A stretch of 64,000 nucleotides of DNA from Leishmania mexicana MHOM/GT/2001/U1103 (lineage: Eukaryota > Euglenozoa > Kinetoplastea > Trypanosomatida > Trypanosomatidae), in assembly GCF_000234665.1 (NCBI RefSeq), contig NC_018316.1, positions 124,001 through 188,000 of the forward strand, given 5' to 3'. Shown here one piece after another: positions 30,870 to 42,039 of the stretch (within the stretch, counting starts at the first letter, position 1; each line of letters starts with the position of its first letter). The notes under the pieces were generated by a model. It searched no databases, was not told the DNA's origin, and saw only the letters and a list, made by a program, of their open reading frames with translations. The translations under genes and the position numbers were made by a program.

Positions 30870-31826
30870 ATGCCTTCGAATAACTCTGCGGCGCCATGCC
30901 TCAGCAGCGGCAGCCTGGCGGCAGCGTGCGAGTCGTACGGCGTCGACAGCCGACTGCTCTACAACGACATTGAGCAACTCTCGAAAAAGCGCTTCGACTA
31001 CGCACAGCGTCTGATTTTGTGGAGTCGACTGTTGAGCGCGGCCTCGATGGTCGCGGCCGGGGCGACCGGTGTCGCGGTCTACTACCACCAAGCGCAGATC
31101 TACCGTGTCTGGCGGCTGCGCAACCCCCGCAAGGTACAGCGGCTCGTGCGGTTCGCCATGCTGAGCGGCGGTTTCTGCCTCTGCAACGTGTTGTTCCTCA
31201 TTAGCCCCGTTGGCCTCATGCGCTTACATGAAAACGAGCTCTGTCGGACAAAGCAGCTGGACGCCATTGCCGTCGCGGCACTCGTGCAGGAACAGAACTT
31301 TCGAACGGTGGCTGCGTGGACGCATGCTGCAGCTGACGCAGGTCGACTGGTACCCGCCCCCTCCTCATCCGCGGTGCCGCCATCGCCTGCCGGCGCCGCC
31401 ACAAACCCCATGGAGCGCGGAAGGGAGGGAGAAGGTGGAGTAGGACCGGAGCCGCAGTGGGTGTGGCGAGAGGTTGTGCTTGACCCGACGCAGCTGCTGC
31501 AGCTGCCTTGTGAGCGCACGACACAACACAACCAACGAGCGGCTCCCGTTGATAAGGCGACGACCGACACGGATGCAGATATGCTGGCCGTCAAGAAGCT
31601 ACTCTCCTCTCAGCTACTCGTCAACTCCGAGAGCTGCACCGACGCGGGGCGGGGTGGCAGTGAGGCCAACTCTGCAGCCGAGTCGCCCACGTGGCGACAG
31701 CAGCCGCGGCGCGTGTGGAGCCGTACAGCGGACCCTGCGGAGCTGCAGCAGCTGAAAGATGAATGCGTCGCCATGTGGGTGGGGCTCGTGGCGGAGAAGA
31801 CAGCCATCTTACAGAAGGTCTTGTGA
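30870..31826 (+). CDS. Small protein with two predicted membrane segments, function unknown
   Basis: This encodes 318 residues from ATG 30870. Two hydrophobic segments stand out: residues about 50-72 (WSRLLSAASMVAAGATGVAV) and about 95-118 (FAMLSGGFCLCNVLFLISPV), separated by a basic loop rich in Arg and Lys (RVWRLRNPRKVQRLVR). No cleavable signal peptide is apparent because 45 polar residues precede the first segment. Both ends would therefore lie on the same side of a membrane, with a basic hairpin loop on the other. The C-terminal 190 residues are Ala/Pro/Thr-rich and end in a short helix. No family is recognised. Mitochondrial or ER placement is conceivable but the sequence does not decide it. 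Confidence 0.72.
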   Translation: MPSNNSAAPCLSSGSLAAACESYGVDSRLLYNDIEQLSKKRFDYAQRLILWSRLLSAASMVAAGATGVAVYYHQAQIYRVWRLRNPRKVQRLVRFAMLSGGFCLCNVLFLISPVGLMRLHENELCRTKQLDAIAVAALVQEQNFRTVAAWTHAAADAGRLVPAPSSSAVPPSPAGAATNPMERGREGEGGVGPEPQWVWREVVLDPTQLLQLPCERTTQHNQRAAPVDKATTDTDADMLAVKKLLSSQLLVNSESCTDAGRGGSEANSAAESPTWRQQPRRVWSRTADPAELQQLKDECVAMWVGLVAEKTAILQKVL

Positions 31827-34800
31827 TGTCTCGACCATCTCCCTCTCTCTGCGGCCAACTCAAAAGGCGACGGCGAGGTCACAACAAGGCTGCTGGTGTC
31901 TGACCGCCCCCCCCCGCCCCTCATCAGACATCGGGTGGGATGCAACGGAAGTGGCAGCCGTGGCGGTGGCGGCCGTGTAGCGACAAGAGGAAGAAAATAA
32001 AAAAACAAGAGAAGGCGACACCCGACGGAAGAAAGACGAGGGTGGGGGCAGAGACGCCCCCACCGCACTCCCCTTCTCGTGCTATCGGCAGCAGCTGCCA
32101 TGGGGTGGGGGGGGGGCTACTTGACGTCTTTGGTGTGGAGCCCTCACCTCCATATGAAGTCGCTCTTCCGCCGTTGGTGTTGTGTGAAGGCGTGTACAAC
32201 GCAAGGCCACCTGCGGAATCTATGTGTCTGCGACCCCTTCTCGCATGCGCGTAACGGTCAACCTCCTCCACAACACCCTGTCTCCTCCGTCTATCCTCCT
32301 CCTGTTTCTTGTACGGCTGCCATCCGCTCACGCGGATGGACTCATGCACCGCCACACATCATGCGCATCGCTTCACCACCACCACCACCCCTCTCCCCCG
32401 CCACAGATGAAGTCCATCGTCCACCTGCGATAGAACACACACACAGAGAATATATTTCTTCTTGGGACGTTTGTTTATTTTTCTTTTTCCCGTTCGTTTT
32501 TTCCAGAAGGGGCCGTCGTCGCTTCCGTTCTCTGTACAGCCCTGCACCTCTCCGCCGCCGTGCCTGTACGTGTACGTGTGCGTGTGCGTGCGTGTGGTCT
32601 CCCACGCTCACTCCGCCACCGTGCCTGTTCAGCCGTTCTTCTCTCCTACTCCTTATCCTGTCCGCTCGCTCGCGCGCGTGTGTGTGTGTGTGCGCGACGT
32701 TCGTTGAGAGACGCGTTTTATCACCCCTCCCTCACCGGCGCCCACCCACCCGGACCCCCGCCTGCCCTGTGCCCCATCTCTCGCTCGCTTCTTGATTTGA
32801 GGCTCGACTCACGACAAGCAAGAAGTGCAGGAGCGCAGCCACGCTCAGACCAGCAAGGACATCATCTGATATATACACACAAACGCGCGCACATCGTTCT
32901 CATATATATATATAAAGTGATAGACGAGCAGCTCAACGAAGGGAAGGACAAGAGAGAAGTGTGAGAAGCGCGGAACGGCGTGACCGTGAGGAGGAGCAGG
33001 AGCAGGAGAAGGAGAGAGAGAGGGGGGGAGATCACGCACCGCCACCGCCACCGCAAAACCTCCGACCCGAAGGCTGAGAGGCGACGTAGTTGACACCGAC
33101 GCATCGCAGCTGTTTCTTGTTCTTGTTGTGTGCTCCTCACTCTCTCCCTCTCCTTTACTTTCACCGAGGCACACACACACACACCTGTATCACGCCACAC
33201 AACGGGGGCTTTGGCGCAGAGCATCACCATCAGGAGCGAAATCGAAGGACAGCAACACACAGCGAGACAGTCAAGGTGCTCTTGCGTTTTCTTTCGCCCT
33301 GCCGAATCGTTCTCGTGGCTCTGTTCAGGTGACGTTCCTGCGTGCGTGTACGTGTGTGTCTCTGCAGACGTGATAGCAGACATTGCTCGTTGTGTTATTC
33401 GACACAAGCAAACCTCATTATCCCTGCCTGCGCGGCCCGTCTCCACCACCACACACCACCACCGACCTCATCGCCTCTACGTTGTATCACCCGCCAAGAG
33501 AAGGCGGTAGTAAATAAGAAGGCCTCCTCCCCTCCCCATCCTCCTTTTGTCGTCACACGAAGGGCGAGCGCGCGAGACACGGACGCACCGTGTGACGGCT
33601 CCCTCATCGTCCGTGACGTATACGCACAAAGCGAAGTCACGAGAAAGTTAATAGTAGACTTGCACGTTGGTTCGCGTGTCTCTCCGTTTCGGTTCATCGT
33701 CCCGTCTTGTACCTCCCAGTGCCTCACATCTACGCCTGAAGCGCACAGACACTCGCGTGTCAGTGTTCTTGCGTCTGTACTGTAGGGAGGAGGGGGTACA
33801 GCACGACACAGCTCGACACTCACTCCTTGCCCTTGTATTTCTCCTTGTTGTCTGTCGATCTTACCCTCTGCTTGAACCATTAGCCTCGCTCGCTCGCTCT
33901 CGCTGCCTCGCCGCGTGCGTGCTTGTCTCGGTGTGTCGGTGTGTGTCCAGTTAGAGGTTCCACTAGCTGAGCTTCGTTGTGGGAGTGTGTCGTGGGTTTC
34001 GTCGCCTTTTCTTCTTTGTGACGGTGTCTCTTCCGCTCCCGTTATTTCCTTCGCTCGCGTCCGTTGACCGTGGTTGTTGTTGCCGCTGGCGCCGCCGCTG
34101 CTTCTGCTGCTGCTGCTACTTGTTGTTTCTTACAGACGCTCGCACCCCCTCCCCCCTCTCCATCGTCATCTGCACTTCTCTTCTTCGTTCTCGTGTTTCG
34201 GACCCGTCATCCGCCCCACACCGTCGTCCCCCCCCCTCCCCCTCCTCCTCCTCCTCGTTTTCATTCCGCGTACGTTGGCATTCACGCGGGGTGCACGGGA
34301 GAGTACGCGAACGGTGTGGCAGTGTGTAGGTGATTTTTGTCCCCTTCGCGCGCGCGTGCGTGTGCGTGTGTGTGTGTACGTTGTCCTTTTGCCTTATTTT
34401 CTTTCGCTTCTCCGCCACCGCATCCTCCACCCTCCCTCCCTCCTCTCCCTTTGTACCCCCGTGAACCGCCCACACACACACAAGCTAGCAAGCAAGCAAG
34501 CACTTCCCCATCCCCCTCCTTGTACCCTCACATCTCCCCCCCCCACCCTCCCCCATCCCCCTCTCCCTCCCAGCGTTGGTGTGCACGTGCACGTGCGTGT
34601 GTGTTGCTGTTGTTCTTGTTGTTGTTTTGGTTCTCTGCTGCTGCAGCGCACCGTCTTGTCGTCGAGCCCCTCTTCTCGCGTCACTCCCTCTCCAGTGTGC
34701 GCGTCTGTCAGAGGCGCCTTCAAGTCCCCACGACTCCCCTGCCTTACTCCCCCCCCCTCTCCCGGTCCCTCCCTCTCCAACTATCCCGCGAGGCCCCTTT

Positions 34801-36216
34801 GTGTATCCGGGTGTGTGCGGGGCGTCCGTGTGTGCGTTGATCACATCACGGCTGTCATTGCTGGCCTTGTTGCTGTCGTTGTGTTGCGTTGGACGTGCCT
34901 CTCCTCGGCTCTTCTCCTTCTCAGTGTGGCATCCCCAAATCAGACGGCGCAACGAAACGTGGAGGCGCACGCAAGATCCGTCATCAGGCACGTAGGGAAG
35001 AGCGCGCGCGCGTGTCCTTCACGTACCCTTCAAGCATCGGACTCGCCACCGCCGCCGCCTTCTTTTTTTGGTGGTTTGTGGCGCTTGCATAATCACCTCA
35101 GGAGAATTGGAGGAGATCAAAGACCGGGCAAACGGCCGACAAGCACGAAGGGCGCGGTGTGATCGAGGTGCAGGACGCTCAAGGTCGCCGTCTCTTCACT
35201 CGACTTGCCACCCCTTCTCTGTCTCCCTCTCCTCCACGCCACGCCACTCCCCTCTCCTCCCTCCGACGACCTCCCGTCTCGCCATCTCTAACCACTGCAC
35301 AGCATCACGAAATAGCGCATCGGCGACGCGGAGTCTTCTTGCCTATACGTATAGCGTAGACACACACTCTCTCTGTGTGTGCGTGTGTGTGTGTTGGACT
35401 GTCGTCTCCCCTCCCCTCCTCCTCCTCCTCCCCCCTACATCCTGCAACCTCTCCGCGCCGGCGACGTCGTGCCCAGTATCTCTCCGGTGTCCTTGTTTTG
35501 TATCCTCAAGCTGCGCAGGCGCCTGTCGCGGGCTTCATCCCGCCCCTGAAGGAGAGGGAAAGGACGCGGAGGCGGTATCCGTTCGTTGTTGCTTGCTGGC
35601 TGACGTGTCACTGCTACCCTTTGATCTCTCTCTATTCCTCCTCCCCCCCCCCTCGCTCTGCGTGCCTGCGTGCGTGTGTGGGCGTGTCGGTCTACCCGTC
35701 GGTGTCGGTGTCGGTGTGGGTGTGTGGGCGTGTGTCGGTGGCAGTCGTCGTGCTCAGGGACGGGCGAAGACGCGGGCGTTCATTTTTTCTTACTTCCGTC
35801 GCTACGTCGGCGCCCCGGTCGGTAGGGAGAGGTTGGGGGAGGGGGCATTTCGAGCCCTCACACCCGTCTCCACGGCACACCTGCCTCTCACCCCACACAC
35901 GTCGCCCTCTCCGCTCTCCGCGCACACGAGAAGGCTTGTGTGTGTGTGTAAAGAGAGGAAGAAGCTGCGACGCCCATCAGAGGCGCGTGTCTTCGGGAAT
36001 TACAGAACAGCAGACAGGCAGAGCAACACACAGAAGTACAGAAGCGCGCGTCTTGGGCGAACCCCGACAGAAGACGGGAAAGCGAAGATCCCACGCACAC
36101 GCGCGCACGGAGCAGAGTAAGCAACTCCGTGGTGCCTGTCGCTATCGTGGCTGACTCAATTCGTGACGATAGTAGAAGGGCGAGATATAAAGAGAGAGAG
36201 AGAGGGAGAGGGAGAG

Positions 36217-36243
36217 GTGGGTGGGTGGGTGGGTGGGGGGGGG
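36217..36243 (+). repeat. GGGT tandem tract, potential G-quadruplex
   Basis: Five or more GGGT units followed by a run of about ten G form a plus-strand tract that satisfies the four-G-run pattern. It lies 1.4 kb upstream of the PUF start codon, inside the long non-coding stretch. Confidence 0.7.
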
Positions 36244-37514
36244 CCAAACAGCACCGCGCAGTGTGGGGGGGGTGCGTCTAGCTCGAAGACCAAGCCGGCG
36301 AAGCAAGAAAAAGTCAAGCGGAAACGCGTTTTCCCACCGTCCCCTCCCTCTCCTCTACCGTTGCCTGTCTGTGTCTCCGCGTGTTGTTCTTGGGCGGATC
36401 TGTAAAGTCAGCACCTCTCTTCGTCTTCGTCATCACCCACCCACCCCCCACACCCCCTCTCCCCCTCTCCCCCGGCCGTTTTTTCCCTGGCGTCTTTGCT
36501 GTCCCTGTGTTAGGCGTGCATCACACCTGGTGCTGCGGCAGCGCGCCACCCATCCCCTCTCCCTCCCGCACGCGTACCCCAGCATCGCCACCACCCCTTT
36601 CCTATCCCTTTTCTTTTCGTCATTATTTCTCGTTCTCAGCGCCCACTCCCCGCCACCCCCTCCATCGCGACACACACACACCTCTCTCGCTCCTCCCTCC
36701 GCATCGTCGCTGCCGTGGTGAGTGTTGGATCCGCTGTACCCCTCCCCCTCCCCTTCATCCGACCTCCTCCCTCTTCAGACGTCTTCCATCTTTTCGCTGG
36801 GGAAATTTGTTGTTGTCGTTGTCGACGTCGTTGTTGTCTCCTCGCGTCTCCCTCACGTGCGCCATATCGAGTGTGTTCCTTAATACGCTTCTCCCCCGTG
36901 TCTGCGCGCGCGTGTGTGTGCGTGTGTGGGTGTGCGTGTGTGGGTGTGCCTGCACCTCATCTCTGCCGTCCTTCTCCCTACTCCGGTTCAAGAAGCACAG
37001 CTCACGGCGGAAGAGGAGCAGACATACATCTTGGTTGTTTCTCTATTGTGGTCGTGCGCTTCGACGGTCTCACCTCTCCCCCCCCCAACCCCCTTCGCGT
37101 CTATGGTACATCCGTTTCTCTAGGCACGCAGACGAAGCAAATACACGGGACTGGCTAGAGGGCTCCGTATCGTCTCTCTCTCCTCCCCTCCCTCCCACCT
37201 CACCCATCCACTCATCCATCCGTCCATCCAGCTGCCGCGTGACGGCATCTGCGTTGTGTTGTGTTTGTGTTTGTGTTGTGTTGCTGTTGCTGTTGCTGTT
37301 TTCTGTCCTCGCTCGCGTCTTCGTTGTTGCGGTCGTCGCCGTTGGGCTCGTGTCTTCTGTACCTCTCTCGTCGTTCTCTCTTCCGTTGTTTCGTAAATCG
37401 CCCTCCTCCTCCCTCCTCCCTCCTCCCTCCTCCCCTCCCTCCGCCGCCGCCGTCGTCGTCGCTTGCGTGTGTGTCCGTGCGTGGTGCGCATCAGCGCGGG
37501 CGACTCGATTTCCC

Positions 37515-37584
37515 TTTTGTGTTGTTGTTCTTTGCCACCACCACCACCACTCCTCATCGCATCCCTGTCCCCAACTTTGTGCAG
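37515..37584 (+). promoter_or_regulatory. Candidate splice acceptor for the PUF gene
   Basis: A T/C-rich tract runs into AACTTTGTGCAG, with AG at 37583-37584, 57 bases before the ATG at 37642. Several other AGs upstream are possible because pyrimidine tracts are plentiful. Confidence 0.4.
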
Positions 37585-37641
37585 CTCCCTTCACCTCTAT
37601 TGTGCGCCTCTGTGCCTGTGTCTCGCATCATCATCAGCGCA

Positions 37642-40600
37642 ATGTTCGCCCAATCCGAGAGCGAGGAGCTGCTGCACCTGCTGTCGCAGGTGCGCCTCGT
37701 GGTGGACGAGGAAGAGCGTAACGAGCAAGAGCAACATCAGCAAGAAAAACTGGAGCAGCGGCATCGCCCAAGCATCGACGGTGAGCACACGATACCGGTG
37801 TATACTTCTGCTGCCGGCGCGACAGCGGGGGTACTTGACAAGCAGATAGGCAACGGCAGCTCGACGAGCATCGCTAGTGGCGGCGGCGCCTCTGCTGCGG
37901 GACGATACACCGCCTCCTCCACCGCGGCCGTCACGAGCAGCTGGACTGTGCATGACAACACGGACAGCGCCTTTGGCATCAACACCGCAGCGGCGAGCAA
38001 CAGCCTTCTCGCCGACTACGAGCACTACCGCGCGAACCCGTTTGACCAGCCGCCCGTAAGTCGCACCCCGGCCACGGATGTGAAGGTGCTGCTGCAGCCG
38101 TCGGGCGAGCGCGCACGGTGCGTAGAGGTGGACTTAGCCAACCAAGGCGACGGCTACAACCTATTTCGGCAGCCGAAGCAGCGCCTCTTCGCCTCCTCAT
38201 CAGCAGCAGCTCAGCTAGTAACTGTGAAACCGAAGCAGCAGCAGAGACCATTCCCACTAGTGACGCACGCGCGCCAGTCCACGCCCTCCCCCTACGCATA
38301 CAACGTGTACACCGCATCCGTGAGCACGGCAAACAGAACGACGACACCGCACTCGATCGACGATGCAGCGCCGATCTTGCCGGTGGCGGTCGAGCGTGAA
38401 GGCAGCGGCTACCCTGGTGCAAGGGTGGATAGTGCGATGCCTCAAAACACCCCCTCACCGACTGTTACCTCATCCGTACCATCCGCCTACACCAAGCGTG
38501 ATGGCAAGGCGGTGGCGGAAGGCGGGCTCGAGGGCATCTCACACATTGCAGCTGTGATGCAGAACGATGGTTTCGACGGGGATTACGAGGAGTTGGGTCG
38601 CACCAGTGGTGGCGGAGGTGGCGGTGACAGGCTATCGGATGTCTGGACGCCCGCGCACAGTATCGGCACGCCGCAGTCAGCGCTAGATGGCTCTAACCGA
38701 TCGCTGCGCCTGTTTCACCAGCAGCAGCAACAGCAGCAGTCGCATCAACACGTTCAGCAGCACCACACCACCCCGTCTTCTCCGTCCTCCGCGGCTGAGG
38801 CTGCTGTCGCGCAGTTCTTTCGTGTAAGCAGCAGCGTCGATGTCATCGACAACGGTGGCCTCGACGGTGCGTGGCGAGCGAGTGTTGAGGCGGAGCTGGC
38901 GGAGCTCCAGCGCGGTGGCCGACTGTCCATGAACGGCACGGTGGTGCAGGGAACACCGATCTCGACGGTCTCGCCGCTTCCACCAACGTCGACGACACCG
39001 TATCACCAGCTGCTCAGCCAACTGCGGCACAGCCCGTCACAGGTGCCGGCGGGTGGGCTTGGGCTTGCCAACGCTGCTTTCACGGGCAGAGCGGCGCGCG
39101 CGAATACGCCACCGGACCGACGCCCGCTATCGTCATCCTCACGTCTGGCCAGCATGGGGCCGACACCGCTCTACACAGCCCACATCACGAGCATTCCGCG
39201 AGCTTCCTCCTCCGCTGCACCCGCTGGCGCATCGACAGAGCAGGGCCGCAGCTGCTGGCCGCGCACCAGCCTCACCCCGTCCGAGGCGGCAGCTTTGTGG
39301 GAGCGCCTAAGTCCGTATGAGAGGGCCGCCGCAGCAGCGGCAGCAGCAGCAAGCGCGAACACAGCCTCCGTCGCCGCAGCCGCAGCGCTGCTCCGCACCC
39401 CTGACACGGTGTCGAAGCCAGTCACGCTCTCCTCCATTGCTGCCCACCTTCACAGCGGTGTTGGCGACCTGGGTAGCTCGGACGAAATGGGCAGAGCGCA
39501 CGCGCACGCGGACAATCCTTCTTGCACCTATGCGTCCCCGCCAACGTTTACCACGGCCCCGATGCGGGTACCCCGCCCAGCCAGCGCGGCGCAGCTCTTC
39601 CCACCGTCGTCACCATCTCAGTCCAACCCTGCATCGCCAGCTACGGCCGGCACAGGCGTCCCACCGCACCACAGCTGGCAACAAAGCCACAGCAACCACC
39701 GGCAGGGGCAGTACTCGCAGACAGCATCACCTCGCACGAGTGCAACGGCGGCGATGGCCCTGCCGCCACCGCCACCACCTGCGTCGATACCGTCACTGGC
39801 GACAGCAGCAGCAGCAGTAGCAGGCCCGTACAAATCCCAGCAGAACCATCTGCAGACGCCTTCGATGCGCCGTTGGAGCCCCGTCGATGCACCCCCATCG
39901 ACCACCGGTGCCGGTCCTGTCGCCGGTAACGCACACAGCACCAGCTCACCTCCCTCCTGCAGTCTTCGTCCGTCGCCGCACCCTCGTCCGTCCAACGGCA
40001 GCTCGCCGGCGCTGCGGCGATACACCATCACCACCCCCAGCAGCCACACGACGAATGCGACAGCCGCCAACAACAACACGAACAGCGGCGGCAAGAAGCG
40101 CGTGGATGGGAGCCCTCTCGGGGTCAGCGGTGCATCGGTCGCTGACAGAGGAGCGTCGCGCGAGGCGCGGCCACGTGTGCAGCTCTCGCAGACGTCCTGC
40201 ACGACTGGCGTCGGTGCTGCGGTCTGCGGCGGTGCTCGTGGCGCCCGCGGCTCGCTGAGCGCATCTTCACCCGGCGCTGGCAGTGGTGCGAGCCCGAGCT
40301 CACCGTCATACCACCACAACCACGGCAATCACCCCGGCCACCACCTGAACAGCCCATCGAACTCCGCAGGCGCAACCGCTGGGACCGGGGCGTCCATGGT
40401 GTCGGCCGCCGCCGTCCAAGCCCTCATCCAGCGCCTACAGGCCGCCGCGGCAATCGTGCTGCCCAACTCGCCATCCGCGTCGTCCGCTGTGGCGGGCAGC
40501 AGGCAGATGTCGTTCACGGCCGAAGAAAGCGGAGTCGCCGGCGTCACCGCCGTGCCGGACGTTGCCTCGGCGCCGATTATACTCGCCATGTCGCACGATC

Positions 40601-42039
40601 AGCACGGCTGCCGGCTTCTGCAGGCGATGATCGACGCCGAGTGCAACGAGGGCGAGGCGCGCGACGGAGGACACGACGAGCTCGCGGCAGACGATGCCGC
40701 AGCCGCTGCGAACCGAGCAGGGGCTGAGCGGGACGGGAGCGCCGCAGTGTCGCCGTCGATGACAGCCGGGGCGAGTGCTGGAGAGAAAAAGGGCAGTATT
40801 GGCAACAGCGCCAGCGAGCGCCGCCGCCGTCGTCGCGCCGAAGCCTTCGAGAACTCCATCCCCGTTCGCGTCGTTCTGCAGGCAATCGAGCCCAAGCTGG
40901 ACGCCGTCATGGCCGACGGGTACGGCAACTTCCTCCTCCAAAAGGTATTCGACATGGCGCCCGATGCGGAGCGTCAACGGCTGCTGCGGCTGCCGTCGCT
41001 GCAACATCACCTGTGCGAGGTCGCCTGCTCACCTCATGGCACCTTCGCGGTGCAGCGGCTCGTCGAGACGGTGCGCAACATGGAAGAGGAGCGCCTCGTT
41101 TTCGTTGCTCTGGAGCGTGATCTGCTGCGCCTGCTGACGAATGCGAACGGTGGCCACGTGCTGATGAAGGTGATGGAGTGCATCCGGCGCCAGTATAACG
41201 CCTTGGCATCTGGCACGAGCAGCGCGACAGAGCCGTCATCCGCGTCCATGGCGGCGCCGGGCGAGGGCAGCACCGCACCATCGCGCCGCCTGCTCGAGGA
41301 AAGGGTGGCGACACTCTTTCAGGCGATCCAGCAGCATCTGCTGTACGTCTGCCAGCACAAGCAGGGCTGCTGCATTGTCCAGAAGTGCCTGGACTTCCTC
41401 CACGCGTGCGCCGGATTGTCGCCGTCATCCGCTGGCGCGGGGGAGCAGATGGACTACTTTGAGCGCATGGCAGCGCTTCTCCTTCCCCACGTGCAGGAGC
41501 TCTCCACTCACCCGTTTGGCAACTACGTCGTGACGCGCCTCGTGGACGTCTGCTACGCGCGCGGCAGCACCGCCACCATCGACGCCGTGGCGGCCGGCAT
41601 GCAGCGGGACTTGGTGCAGATGTGCACGAACAAGTTTGCATCCAACGTGATTGAGCACATTTTGCGCCACTGCAGCGAGCGGCGCATTCGCCTCATCTGC
41701 CAGTCACTGATGGTGCCCATCACCCATCCCTCTGCACCGGCGATGTACGCCTCTGCCTCTGCAGCGGCGGCCACAAACGCCGCCATCGCTCGGCTGCCGT
41801 TGACCACCGTTGTCATGGACCCGTACGGCAACTATGTGATCCAGACACTGCTGACGGTGGCGCCGGTGGACGAGCTGGTGAGCACGCGCGCGGAGGGAGG
41901 CGGCATGCTACCCGTGCTTCAGCAGCTTCTCCCGCTGCTCAGCTCACGCAACTACGGTCGGAAGCTGGAGACGAAGACGGAGCTCGCCTTGCTGAGGGTG
42001 GAGCAGCACCAACAGCAGCAGAAGCAGCGCCGCAGTTGA
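37642..42039 (+). CDS. PUF (Pumilio) RNA-binding protein
   Basis: This encodes 1,465 residues from ATG 37642, the first in-frame ATG. Residues 1 to about 975 are Ser/Ala/Thr/Gln-rich and low-complexity, typical of PUF N-termini. The C-terminal 480 residues carry eight PUF repeats, recognisable by the H/Y/F-G-N-x-x-x-Q cores: SHDQHGCRLLQ (about residue 984), ADGYGNFLLQ, SPHGTFAVQ, NANGGHVLM, QHKQGCCIVQ, THPFGNYVVT, TNKFASNVIE and DPYGNYVIQ (about 1393). Insertions of 40-80 residues separate repeats 1 and 2, 4 and 5, and 7 and 8. The base-reading residues of repeats 8 to 5 fit the classical code for UGUA. PUF proteins bind 3' UTR elements in the cytoplasm and usually repress or destabilise target mRNAs, often through CCR4-NOT. 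Which of the several trypanosomatid PUF paralogues this is cannot be told from sequence alone. Confidence 0.92.
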   Translation: MFAQSESEELLHLLSQVRLVVDEEERNEQEQHQQEKLEQRHRPSIDGEHTIPVYTSAAGATAGVLDKQIGNGSSTSIASGGGASAAGRYTASSTAAVTSSWTVHDNTDSAFGINTAAASNSLLADYEHYRANPFDQPPVSRTPATDVKVLLQPSGERARCVEVDLANQGDGYNLFRQPKQRLFASSSAAAQLVTVKPKQQQRPFPLVTHARQSTPSPYAYNVYTASVSTANRTTTPHSIDDAAPILPVAVEREGSGYPGARVDSAMPQNTPSPTVTSSVPSAYTKRDGKAVAEGGLEGISHIAAVMQNDGFDGDYEELGRTSGGGGGGDRLSDVWTPAHSIGTPQSALDGSNRSLRLFHQQQQQQQSHQHVQQHHTTPSSPSSAAEAAVAQFFRVSSSVDVIDNGGLDGAWRASVEAELAELQRGGRLSMNGTVVQGTPISTVSPLPPTSTTPYHQLLSQLRHSPSQVPAGGLGLANAAFTGRAARANTPPDRRPLSSSSRLASMGPTPLYTAHITSIPRASSSAAPAGASTEQGRSCWPRTSLTPSEAAALWERLSPYERAAAAAAAAASANTASVAAAAALLRTPDTVSKPVTLSSIAAHLHSGVGDLGSSDEMGRAHAHADNPSCTYASPPTFTTAPMRVPRPASAAQLFPPSSPSQSNPASPATAGTGVPPHHSWQQSHSNHRQGQYSQTASPRTSATAAMALPPPPPPASIPSLATAAAAVAGPYKSQQNHLQTPSMRRWSPVDAPPSTTGAGPVAGNAHSTSSPPSCSLRPSPHPRPSNGSSPALRRYTITTPSSHTTNATAANNNTNSGGKKRVDGSPLGVSGASVADRGASREARPRVQLSQTSCTTGVGAAVCGGARGARGSLSASSPGAGSGASPSSPSYHHNHGNHPGHHLNSPSNSAGATAGTGASMVSAAAVQALIQRLQAAAAIVLPNSPSASSAVAGSRQMSFTAEESGVAGVTAVPDVASAPIILAMSHDQHGCRLLQAMIDAECNEGEARDGGHDELAADDAAAAANRAGAERDGSAAVSPSMTAGASAGEKKGSIGNSASERRRRRRAEAFENSIPVRVVLQAIEPKLDAVMADGYGNFLLQKVFDMAPDAERQRLLRLPSLQHHLCEVACSPHGTFAVQRLVETVRNMEEERLVFVALERDLLRLLTNANGGHVLMKVMECIRRQYNALASGTSSATEPSSASMAAPGEGSTAPSRRLLEERVATLFQAIQQHLLYVCQHKQGCCIVQKCLDFLHACAGLSPSSAGAGEQMDYFERMAALLLPHVQELSTHPFGNYVVTRLVDVCYARGSTATIDAVAAGMQRDLVQMCTNKFASNVIEHILRHCSERRIRLICQSLMVPITHPSAPAMYASASAAAATNAAIARLPLTTVVMDPYGNYVIQTLLTVAPVDELVSTRAEGGGMLPVLQQLLPLLSSRNYGRKLETKTELALLRVEQHQQQQKQRRS

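Larger units (their letters stand above)
31827..37641. other. 5.8 kb non-coding stretch upstream of the PUF gene
   Basis: This is the longest gap within the plus-strand array. The plus strand is strongly pyrimidine-rich over most of 33800-37640, with repeated polypyrimidine tracts, GT microsatellites (near 34359-34378, 35371-35395, 36911-36950), a TA run near 32901-32915, a GGGT tract at 36217-36243 and CTCC repeats near 37405-37435. Open frames of up to 446 codons cross it, but all are Ser/Pro/Leu/Cys-rich translations of CT repeats with no domain, and several overlap each other in different frames. No tRNA-like structure was recognised. It may hold long UTRs of the two flanking genes or an untranslated transcript. 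Confidence 0.6.

Noticed and set aside
36381..37721. 446-codon open frame upstream of and overlapping the PUF start
   Set aside because: It translates CT- and GT-rich repeats into Ser/Leu/Pro/Cys runs, has no domain and is out of frame with PUF. The same holds for the 362- and 350-codon frames at 34074-36120.
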